Assembly (NCBI GenBank): GCA_020347685.1
Contig: CP070738.1
Coordinates: forward strand, 1,762,137 to 1,803,484
From: Gammaproteobacteria bacterium
Lineage (GTDB): Bacteria > Pseudomonadota > Gammaproteobacteria > DSM-19610
DNA: 41,348 nucleotides
Direction: 5' to 3'
A program made the position numbers and the translations under genes. Below, piece by piece: positions 32,227 through 41,348 of the stretch (position 1 is its first letter; each line of letters begins with the position of its first letter). The notes beneath the pieces are model-generated. The model ran no database searches. It saw only the letters and a program-made list of their open reading frames with translations, and was not told the origin of the DNA.

Positions 32227-32696
32227 GCCGGGACCTCCGACAGCAGCCAGTCCAGGAACGGCTGCTGCACGAAAGTGTAGAAGCGTTGCACGATCCCGGG
32301 TTCACGATCCAGCGCGTGGCGCCCGCTTACCCCGCACACCTGGTTGATAAAGTGGCGCGCGCGCGCCGCGTCGATCTCTGCTTCATAGGACGTCAGGTTG
32401 ATCTGCTGCAGGTAGTCCCAGAAATGCGGATCCTTGGCCAGCACGGCGGCGTTGTGACTGGCGCTGCCGCCGACCAGGCTGTCGCGCAAGTGTATCCGGC
32501 GCTCGGGTGTGGAACGCACTTTCGGTCGTTTCAGGGGAACCACGCAGACCAGACAGTGGGCGTTCTGCGGACCTCGCAGCGGTGCCGTCCCGCCGAGGCA
32601 GTCCGATGCGCCGTCAATCAGGTACAGGCTGGGCGTATCCGTGGCCGGTGGCTCGCTGGCCCCCTCGGTCGAGATATGCTGGGCCGGTTGGTTCAT
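32223..32696 (-). CDS. Hypothetical protein convergent with mazG
   Basis: A 157-aa soluble protein of unknown function. The first 40 residues are polar and probably flexible. The rest contains HCLVCVVPLKRPKVRS, then RRIHLRDSLVGGSASHNAAV, HFWDYLQQINLTSYEAEID and ARARHFINQVCGVSGRHALD. It has three Cys, not arranged as a metal motif. An AGGAGG site five bases before ATG 32696 fixes the start and supports real expression; the longer frame to 32735 does not have one. It stands alone on the minus strand between mazG and amt. I do not recognise the family. Confidence 0.7.
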   Translation of the reverse strand: MNQPAQHISTEGASEPPATDTPSLYLIDGASDCLGGTAPLRGPQNAHCLVCVVPLKRPKVRSTPERRIHLRDSLVGGSASHNAAVLAKDPHFWDYLQQINLTSYEAEIDAARARHFINQVCGVSGRHALDREPGIVQRFYTFVQQPFLDWLLSEVPA

Positions 32697-32957
32697 CGCG
32701 ACCTCCTCATGCGAGGGCTGGGTAGGTAGACGCATCCATGCGTCGAAAATCCGTCCTTTCGTGGAATGGATGCATGAGTCGTGCCAGCTGAACCAGGGCG
32801 GCGCGGCGCCCGCGCCTGCCGGCAGTTGCCGCGGGTATCGCCCCTCTCAGCCTCTCCTGATCGCAGAGAGGTTTGTAAAAGGCATGAAAATCATTAAGGT
32901 ATTGCCCTCACGCGGGACCGGCGCTGAGCTGGCGGTCAAACAATCGAGGGTTCCAAA

Positions 32958-34166
32958 ATGGACGATTATCAAGCGGGCAGCGATGTGCTGTTCATTCTCC
33001 TGGGTGCCATCATGGTACTGGCCATGCATTCGGGCTTTGCGTTTCTGGAAGTCGGCACGGTGCGCGCCAAGAACCAGGTCAATGCGCTGGTAAAGATCAT
33101 CAGTGATTTTGCCATGTCGACCATTGCCTACTTCTTTATCGGTTTCAGCATCGCCTATGGGGTGGATTTTTTCTCCGGTGCCGAGGTGCTCAGCGAGAAG
33201 CACGGCTACGAACTGGTGAAGTTTTTCTTCCTGCTGACCTTCGCCGCCGCCATACCGGCCATTGTCTCAGGCGGCATCGCCGAGCGTGCCCGCTTCAATC
33301 CGCAGCTGCTGGCCACCTTTTTCCTGGTTGCCCTGGTCTACCCGCTGTTCGAAGGTATCACCTGGAACGGTAACTTCGGTATCCAGGACTGGATTGCCGA
33401 GACTCTTGGCGCCCCGTTCCATGACTTCGCGGGGTCGGTTGTGGTTCACGCCATGGGTGGCTGGATCGCGTTGGCCGCGGTGTTGTTGCTCGGTCCGCGC
33501 CACGGGCGCTACAAGATGGGCGGGGGCATAACGGCGCATCCACCGTCCAGCATCCCGTTCCTGGCGCTCGGCGCCTGGGTGCTCTCGGTCGGCTGGTTCG
33601 GTTTTAATGTCATGTCTGCGCAAACCATCGATGCGGTGAGCGGCCTGGTCGCCGCCAACTCCCTGATGGCCATGGTCGGCGGCATTCTGGCGGCGTTGTT
33701 CGTCGGCAGGAACGATCCGGGTTTCGTGCACAATGGTCCGCTCGCGGGTCTGGTCGCCGTGTGTGCCGGCTCGGATGTAATGCATCCCCTCGGTGCTCTC
33801 GCAACCGGTGCGGTCGCCGGTGCCCTGTTCGTGTGGCTGTTCACCCTGACTCAGAATCGCTGGAAGATTGACGATGTGCTCGGTGTCTGGCCGCTGCACG
33901 GTCTGTGCGGGGCCTGGGGCGGCATCGCTTGCGGCATTTTCGGCTCCACCGCCCTCGGCGGACTGGGCGGTATTTCGTTCGCTGCGCAGCTGGTAGGGAC
34001 CGTGCTGGGTATAGCCATTGCGCTGATCGGCGGTGTGCTGGTGTACGGCATCATCAAGGCCGTGGTCGGTCTGCGTCTCAGTGAGGAACAGGAATTCCAG
34101 GGGGCCGATCTGAGCATTCATCGTATTGCGGCGAGCCCCGATTACGATCGCGTACTGTCTGAGTGA
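32958..34166 (+). CDS. amtB: Ammonium transporter (Amt family)
   Basis: A 402-aa inner-membrane channel with 11 predicted membrane helices that takes up ammonium. The twin pore histidines are visible in DFAGSVVVHAMGGW and VWPLHGLCGAWGG, and the outer recruitment region has aromatic residues in the expected places (WNGNFG, WFGFNVMS). The chain begins within the first membrane helix, with no extra signal peptide, as in many non-enteric Amt proteins. The C-terminal regulatory tail ends EEQEFQGADLSIHRI, the segment that meets the PII protein GlnK in the family. No glnK gene lies beside it. The 260-bp upstream spacer shows no sigma-54 site that I could recognise. Confidence 0.95.
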   Translation: MDDYQAGSDVLFILLGAIMVLAMHSGFAFLEVGTVRAKNQVNALVKIISDFAMSTIAYFFIGFSIAYGVDFFSGAEVLSEKHGYELVKFFFLLTFAAAIPAIVSGGIAERARFNPQLLATFFLVALVYPLFEGITWNGNFGIQDWIAETLGAPFHDFAGSVVVHAMGGWIALAAVLLLGPRHGRYKMGGGITAHPPSSIPFLALGAWVLSVGWFGFNVMSAQTIDAVSGLVAANSLMAMVGGILAALFVGRNDPGFVHNGPLAGLVAVCAGSDVMHPLGALATGAVAGALFVWLFTLTQNRWKIDDVLGVWPLHGLCGAWGGIACGIFGSTALGGLGGISFAAQLVGTVLGIAIALIGGVLVYGIIKAVVGLRLSEEQEFQGADLSIHRIAASPDYDRVLSE

Positions 34167-34306
34167 CGTGGGTATTGGCCGCCAGCGGCGCGCGGGGGCG
34201 TACGCCGGCCCCGTCCTCACCTGTGTGCTGACCGGGCAGTGCTTCATAAACGGGTGGCACAGGCTACAATACTGCCTCCCTGTTAATGACTGCCCTGAGT
34301 GGGATT

Positions 34307-34798
34307 ATGGAAAAGATCGTTGAGAATCTGCTCTACGCCAGTCGCTGGGTGCTGGCGCCTATCTACGTGGGGCTCAGTGCCGCGCTGTTCCTGCTGGGCG
34401 TGAAGTTTTTCCAGGAGGTTCTGCACACCATTCCACTGGTTGTGGAAATGAAAGAATCGGACCTGGTGTTGCTGGTCCTGTCGCTGGTGGACATCGCCCT
34501 GGTCGGTGGCCTGCTGGTCATGGTGATGTTGAGCGGCTATGAAAATTTTGTGTCGCGAATCGACGTAGCGGAAGACGCCGAAAAACTTTCCTGGCTGGGT
34601 AAGCTCGAATTCGGCTCCCTGAAACAGAAGGTGGCGGCTTCCATCGTCGCCATTTCGTCCATCCACCTGTTGAAGGCGTTCATGAACGCCCAGCACACGC
34701 CCAATGACAAGCTCATGTGGTATGTCATTATTCATTTGACCTTCGTACTGTCTGCCATCGGCATGGCCTGGGTGGACAAGATGAACGCGCACAAATGA
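34307..34798 (+). CDS. yqhA: YqhA-family inner-membrane protein (UPF0114)
   Basis: A 163-aa membrane protein with about four helices, matching the UPF0114/YqhA family end to end: [74 protein letters not shown] and [18 protein letters not shown]. Function is unknown in the family. I chose ATG 34307 (MEKIVENL), which aligns with the E. coli start; the frame extends seven residues upstream. Its stop overlaps the pgl start (ATGA), so it is the first gene of a three-gene coupled set. Confidence 0.93.
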   Translation: MEKIVENLLYASRWVLAPIYVGLSAALFLLGVKFFQEVLHTIPLVVEMKESDLVLLVLSLVDIALVGGLLVMVMLSGYENFVSRIDVAEDAEKLSWLGKLEFGSLKQKVAASIVAISSIHLLKAFMNAQHTPNDKLMWYVIIHLTFVLSAIGMAWVDKMNAHK

Positions 34799-35484
34799 GC
34801 CGGGAGATCCGCTGGCATCGGTTTCCCGATAGCGAGGCCGTTGCCGCGGAGGCGGTCAGACGAATTCTGGACGCGGCCGGTGCCGCAATCGCAGACCACG
34901 GTGAATTTCGCATCGTGTTGGCCGGCGGCGGCACGCCACAGAAAGCTTATGAGTCGCTGGTGGAGCAGAACGCCGACTGGTCGCACTGGCATATTTATCT
35001 CGGCGATGAGCGTTGTCTGCCGCGCGATGATCCCGAGCGTAACAGTGTCATGATTGAGCGCGCCTGGCTCGGCCAGGGGCAGGTCCCTATGCAGCAAATA
35101 CACTGGATTGCAGCCGAGCGGGGAGCCCAGCCGGCGGCTGGGGAGTACGAGAGCGTCATACGCGCTGTGCTGCCCTTCGATCTGGTGCTGCTCGGCATGG
35201 GGGAAGACGGCCATACCGCGAGCCTGTTTCCCGGCCAGACACATGATCCAGAACGGCTGGTAGTGCCGGTGTTCCAGGCGCCCAAGCCGCCTCCCGAGCG
35301 CGTCAGTCTCAACTACACCGCACTCGAGCAGTGCCGCTCGCTGCTGCTGATGGTGACGGGCGCCGCGAAGCAGGCGGCGCTGGAGGACTGGCGTGAGGGA
35401 GCAGCGTTGCCGGTCAGCCGTCTGCGCTGTGCGTCGGGTGTCGATGTGCTGATGGATGAAGCCGCAGGGGCACGACTCGAATGA
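34795..35484 (+). CDS. pgl: 6-phosphogluconolactonase
   Basis: A 229-aa cytoplasmic enzyme that hydrolyses 6-phosphogluconolactone to 6-phosphogluconate, the second step of the oxidative pentose phosphate or Entner-Doudoroff route. The SOL/DevB-type signature is complete: [28 protein letters not shown] with [27 protein letters not shown], and [19 protein letters not shown]. The start overlaps the yqhA stop by 4 bp and the stop overlaps the AraC regulator start by 4 bp. No zwf or edd is adjacent, so the rest of the pathway is elsewhere. Confidence 0.95.
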   Translation: MSREIRWHRFPDSEAVAAEAVRRILDAAGAAIADHGEFRIVLAGGGTPQKAYESLVEQNADWSHWHIYLGDERCLPRDDPERNSVMIERAWLGQGQVPMQQIHWIAAERGAQPAAGEYESVIRAVLPFDLVLLGMGEDGHTASLFPGQTHDPERLVVPVFQAPKPPPERVSLNYTALEQCRSLLLMVTGAAKQAALEDWREGAALPVSRLRCASGVDVLMDEAAGARLE

Positions 35485-36506
35485 CGTTATCTGCGCCAGC
35501 TGACCGACTTACCACCATTGGTTCGGCCGCTACGCTGCTGGCGCGCACACTGCAGACATACGGTTGTGATGCAGGCGATGTCTTCGCCCAGGCGGGACTG
35601 GGTCCGGCGCCGGCGCAGCCACTTGATGTACGTTACCCGGTTGCAAGGCTGCAGGTGGTATGGCGCCTGGCCGTCCAATACACCGGCGATCCCTGTTTCG
35701 GCCTGTCGGTCGCCGAGCAGATGGAGCCACAGGGACTGCACGGCCTGGGATTTGCGTGGCTGACCAGTGATACCCTGTTCGACGCTGTGAAACGGCTGGT
35801 GCGCTATCAGAGAGTGATATCCACTCTGTCGGACTACCGGCTGCGAACCCTCAACGGCGTTGTCGAGTTGTCCCTGAACCTGGATCGCCACGGCCTGGAT
35901 ATTCATCCCGTGACCCTGGACGCGGCCATGGCCATTATCGTGCGCATGTGCCGTCTCGCGTTGCAGGTTTCCTTTCAGCCGACTCGCGTCGCCTTACAGA
36001 GAGAACAGCCGTCCTGTGCCGACCGCTTCAGTGCCTTTTTCCAGTGCCCGGTGGAATTCTCGGCGCCATTGAATGCGATCTACCTCGATGCGGGCTTGCT
36101 GGATCAGCCACTGCCGAGCGCCAATCCGGAGCTGGCACGCGCCAATGACCGGGTGGTGATCGACTATCTGAATCGCTTCGATCGCGAAACGCTCTCCATG
36201 CAGGTGCGTGCCCGGCTGATCGACATGTTGCCGAGCGGCCAGCCGACCCAGGCGCAGGTGGCCGACGCGCTGAACATGAGCGTGCGCAATCTGCAGCGCC
36301 GCTTGCAGGCCGAGGGCACCAGCTTCAAACAGTTGCTGGACGAAACGCGGCGGGAACTGGCGGTGCAGTATGTTCGGCAGGCGCACCGTCCTCTCGGCGA
36401 GATTACCTACCTGTTGGGCTTTTCCGAGCCGAGCAATTTCACTCGTGCGTTCCGGCGCTGGACGGGCACGTCCCCGCACGCGTTCCGGCAGAACGGAGCG
36501 CGTTGA
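35481..36506 (+). CDS. AraC-family transcriptional regulator (OruR/ArgR-like layout)
   Basis: A 341-aa regulator. The N-terminal 200 residues match the arabinose-binding-type sensor domain found in OruR-like proteins ([55 protein letters not shown]). The C-terminal part (about 240-341) is a double helix-turn-helix: [40 protein letters not shown], and the second one [20 protein letters not shown]. The ligand is unknown. It is co-translated with pgl (4-bp overlap), which is unusual for a regulator of this class and suggests a link to sugar-phosphate metabolism, as inference only. Confidence 0.92.
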
Positions 36507-36622
36507 ACGGTTGCGCCACGGACGCGGCGAGCAGATGGCTACTCGTGAGCTGCTTTCTGAAGGGGAGGGGAACAGCGGGCTTCTGTCGGGAACTAGCCGA
36601 AGCCCGTGTCTGCAGGTTTGAA

Positions 36623-37704
<1,082 letters not shown>

Positions 37705-37795
37705 AGGACCCGAACGGCTCGAAAATTCTGAATCCGGCGTCTGTCAATAGCTTAGTCTAACCGCGCGGCGGGCATGGTACCAGAAAGCAAACGGT

Positions 37796-37824
37796 TTGAC
37801 CCAACCACCGGGAATCTATAGAAT
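37796..37824 (+). promoter_or_regulatory. rplU-rpmA promoter
   Basis: TTGACC (37796-37801) and TAGAAT (37819-37824) with a 17-base spacer are a good sigma-70 promoter, 37 bp upstream of rplU. Confidence 0.75.
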
Positions 37825-37861
37825 TGCGCCTCTTTCGTACGCTGTATTTGGAGATTCGGCC

Positions 37862-38173
37862 ATGTATGCGGTAATCATGACTGGCGGCAAACAGTACCGT
37901 GTCAGCCAGGGTGACAAGGTTCGCGTTGAGAAACTCGACGCTGCCGAAGGTGATTCAATCGAGCTCGACAAGGTGCTGATGGTCGTGGACGGCGACGATA
38001 TCAAAATCGGTGCACCGGTTCTGGACGGCGGCAAAGTGACTGCGCAGGTCAAGGCGCACGGTCGGGGAGACAAGGTGGAAATCATCAAGTTCCGCCGTCG
38101 CAAGCACCATATGAAGCGGCAGGGCCATCGCCAGGCCTACACTGAACTGGAAATTACGGGCATTTCTGCCTGA
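37862..38173 (+). CDS. rplU: 50S ribosomal protein L21
   Basis: A 103-aa ribosomal protein that binds 23S rRNA in the large subunit. The full family sequence is present: [20 protein letters not shown], the central beta barrel with [14 protein letters not shown], and the basic [20 protein letters not shown] tail. I chose ATG 37862, which is the universal L21 start, with GGAG upstream; the frame extends to 37796 without family support and would begin inside the promoter. rpmA follows by 16 bp. Confidence 0.98.
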   Translation: MYAVIMTGGKQYRVSQGDKVRVEKLDAAEGDSIELDKVLMVVDGDDIKIGAPVLDGGKVTAQVKAHGRGDKVEIIKFRRRKHHMKRQGHRQAYTELEITGISA

Positions 38174-38189
38174 GTTGAGGTAAGCATCA

Positions 38190-38447
38190 ATGGCACATAA
38201 AAAGGCCGGTGGTAGTACGCGCAACGGGCGCGATTCCGAATCCAAACGTCTGGGTATCAAGTGTTTCGGCGGCGAAGACGTGCTTGCCGGTAACATCATC
38301 GTGCGTCAGCGCGGTACCCGTTTCCACGCCGGCGTGAATGTCGGATGCGGAAAGGACCACACCCTGTTCGCCAAGGCGGACGGTACTGTCAGGTATGTCA
38401 CCCGTGGGCCGAAGAGCCGCAAATTCGTGGACGTGGTTTCGTCCTGA
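38190..38447 (+). CDS. rpmA: 50S ribosomal protein L27
   Basis: An 85-aa ribosomal protein whose N-terminal tail reaches the peptidyl transferase centre. The sequence is typical: [20 protein letters not shown], then [20 protein letters not shown] and [20 protein letters not shown]. It begins MAHKK directly, without the Firmicutes-type propeptide. It is co-transcribed with rplU and followed by a strong terminator. Confidence 0.98.
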   Translation: MAHKKAGGSTRNGRDSESKRLGIKCFGGEDVLAGNIIVRQRGTRFHAGVNVGCGKDHTLFAKADGTVRYVTRGPKSRKFVDVVSS

Positions 38448-38468
38448 GCCGCTCTGGATCACGCCGAG

Positions 38469-38496
38469 AAGCCCCGTCACCGTACGGGGCTTTTTT
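38469..38496 (+). terminator. Intrinsic terminator after rpmA
   Basis: GCCCCGT (38471-38477) pairs with ACGGGGC (38484-38490) around a six-base loop, followed by six T. It lies 22 bp after the rpmA stop and ends the ribosomal protein message before obgE. Confidence 0.88.
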
Positions 38497-38625
38497 GTGG
38501 CAGGCAACACTCGCAGATCTCCGCAGCGCGAAGGTCAAGGGTGCCGAAGCCAGCACCGGCCGCACGATTGGATTCGATCAGTATCCCGCGTAACGGCCCT
38601 GATCGCGCGCAGCCAACTGTCGTAG

Positions 38626-40868
<2,243 letters not shown>

Positions 40869-40885
40869 GTCCGGCGCGGGCAACA

Positions 40886-40914
40886 AAAAAGCCGGTCAGG
40901 GACCGGCTTTTTCG
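40886..40914. terminator. Bidirectional terminator between proB and rpsT
   Basis: AGCCGGTC (40891-40898) and GACCGGCT (40902-40909) pair around AGG, with A-run before and T-run after, so it works for proB on the plus strand and rpsT on the minus strand. Confidence 0.88.
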
Positions 40915-40936
40915 GGAACCTGGATGTTGTCTGTGC

Positions 40937-41203
40937 TCAGCCTTGCAGGGCCCGCACGTGGTGCGCCAGCCGGCTCTTGTGGCGCGCGGCTTTGTTCTTG
41001 TGGATCAGGCCCTTGTCTACCGACTTGTCGATAACCGGGACCGCGTTCTGGTAGGCGGTCTGGGCGGCTTGGGCATCACCGGTGGCAACTGCCTTGACAA
41101 CATTCTTTATATACGTGCGCAGCATGGAGCGCTGGCTGGCATTGCGCTGACGGCGGGCTTCCGCCTGACGGGCGCGCTTACGCGCTTGAGCCGAGTTTGC
41201 CAA
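40937..41203 (-). CDS. rpsT: 30S ribosomal protein S20 (TTG start)
   Basis: An 88-aa basic ribosomal protein that binds 16S rRNA. The sequence is typical: [20 protein letters not shown], then [18 protein letters not shown] and a C-terminal half with [17 protein letters not shown]. The start codon is TTG (41203-41201), with AGGAG seven bases upstream; no ATG is available in frame. E. coli rpsT also starts with UUG, and that weak start is part of its autogenous translational control, so the same control is likely here. murJ begins divergently 93 bp away. Confidence 0.98.
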   Translation of the reverse strand: MANSAQARKRARQAEARRQRNASQRSMLRTYIKNVVKAVATGDAQAAQTAYQNAVPVIDKSVDKGLIHKNKAARHKSRLAHHVRALQG

Positions 41204-41239
41204 AATTTATCTCCTGTTCCGGGTTCCGAAGAGCGCGAT

Positions 41240-41268
41240 ACTATGCGGATTTGGCGCCGATTTGTCAA
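41240..41268 (-). promoter_or_regulatory. rpsT promoter
   Basis: TTGACA (minus strand 41268-41263) and CATAGT (41245-41240) with a 17-base spacer lie 37 bp upstream of the rpsT start codon. Confidence 0.72.
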
Positions 41269-41295
41269 TCCGGTGGCGCGGTCAGGGGCGCGGCA

Positions 41296-41348
41296 ATGAG
41301 CCGTAAACTCGTCAAGGGAACCGCTCTGGTAGGCGGTATGACGCTGAT
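41296..41348 (+). CDS. murJ: Lipid II flippase MurJ, N-terminal fragment
   Basis: The window ends inside this gene. The 17 visible residues, starting MSRKLVKGTALVGG and leading into MTL, match the start of MurJ/MviN proteins, which flip the peptidoglycan precursor lipid II across the inner membrane. AGGGG lies seven to eight bases upstream of the ATG. The position divergent from rpsT is the usual one in gammaproteobacteria. The assignment rests on a short sequence plus context. Confidence 0.72.
   Translation, partial: MSRKLVKGTALVGGMTL

Noticed and set aside
32697-32957. Search for a sigma-54 promoter or glnK upstream of amt
   Set aside because: No GG-N10-GC element with a plausible -24/-12 context was found, and the short frame starting MKIIKVL at 32884 does not continue as a PII protein.
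33267-34247. 326-codon minus-strand ORF
   Set aside because: It is antisense to the ammonium transporter and rich in Arg, Gln and His, as expected for the complement of a membrane-protein gene.

Overview
This 41.3-kb window looks like chromosomal DNA from a GC-rich gammaproteobacterium. The evidence is the fabA-fabB pair (anaerobic unsaturated fatty acid synthesis), the ispB / rplU-rpmA-obgE arrangement, an rsd-type anti-sigma gene, zapG, rpsT divergent from murJ, and a UUG-started rpsT. I cannot name a genus. The periplasmic DsrE-like protein and the two small c-type cytochromes would fit a respiratory or sulfur-metabolising lineage, but that is inference. I see no insertion sequences, phage genes or CRISPR arrays. 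The only RNA gene I can identify is a tRNA-Pro(CGG).

Layout. 1-2.8 kb: a macro-domain hydrolase, then a minus-strand cluster MerR regulator / single-domain CBM48 protein / MinD-like protein without a P-loop / unknown protein. 3.0-4.35 kb: two secreted monohaem cytochromes and an exported DsrE-like protein. 4.5-8.4 kb: hrpA. 8.5-12.4 kb: fabB, fabA, a YajQ-family protein and a response regulator with a degenerate GGDEF domain. 12.4-13.4 kb: about 1 kb with no recognisable gene but several perfect inverted repeats. 13.4-13.7 kb: a lysine-rich, repeat-built histone-H1/AlgP-like protein. 14.0-21.4 kb: yihY, a thioredoxin-like redox gene, typA, yjbQ, zapG, an RRM protein and a D-2-hydroxyacid dehydrogenase. 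21.5-25.2 kb: putA (short form) and a PilZ protein behind an FNR-like box. 25.2-28.3 kb, minus strand: two Nudix hydrolases, a RibD-C reductase, iscU and iscR. 28.4-34.8 kb: a YbaK-HDOD fusion, rsd, a membrane methyltransferase, mazG, an unknown gene, amt and yqhA. 34.8-36.5 kb: pgl and an AraC regulator. 36.6-41.3 kb: tRNA-Pro, ispB, rplU-rpmA, obgE-proB, rpsT and the first codons of murJ.

How genes work together. Several sets are coupled by 1-4 bp overlaps: CBM48/MinD-like/unknown, the TlpA-like gene with a 64-aa protein, yqhA-pgl-araC, and obgE-proB. Three features touch cyclic-di-GMP biology: a YajQ-like protein, a REC-GGDEF protein that has lost its catalytic signature, and a PilZ protein. 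The RibD-C reductase, two Nudix enzymes and the macro-domain protein all act on nucleotides or nucleotide derivatives.

Most unusual point. The gene at the iscR position encodes an IscR-like Rrf2 protein that keeps the DNA-reading helix but has lost all three [2Fe-2S] ligand cysteines. It still sits behind a near-match to the 25-bp IscR type 1 operator. iscU follows directly, with no iscS, iscA, hscBA or fdx, and ends at a terminator. This would be a cluster-blind version of the ISC control loop and is my best candidate for an undescribed arrangement. The MerR-CBM48-MinD-like cluster and the hairpin-rich gene-free kilobase are the next two.
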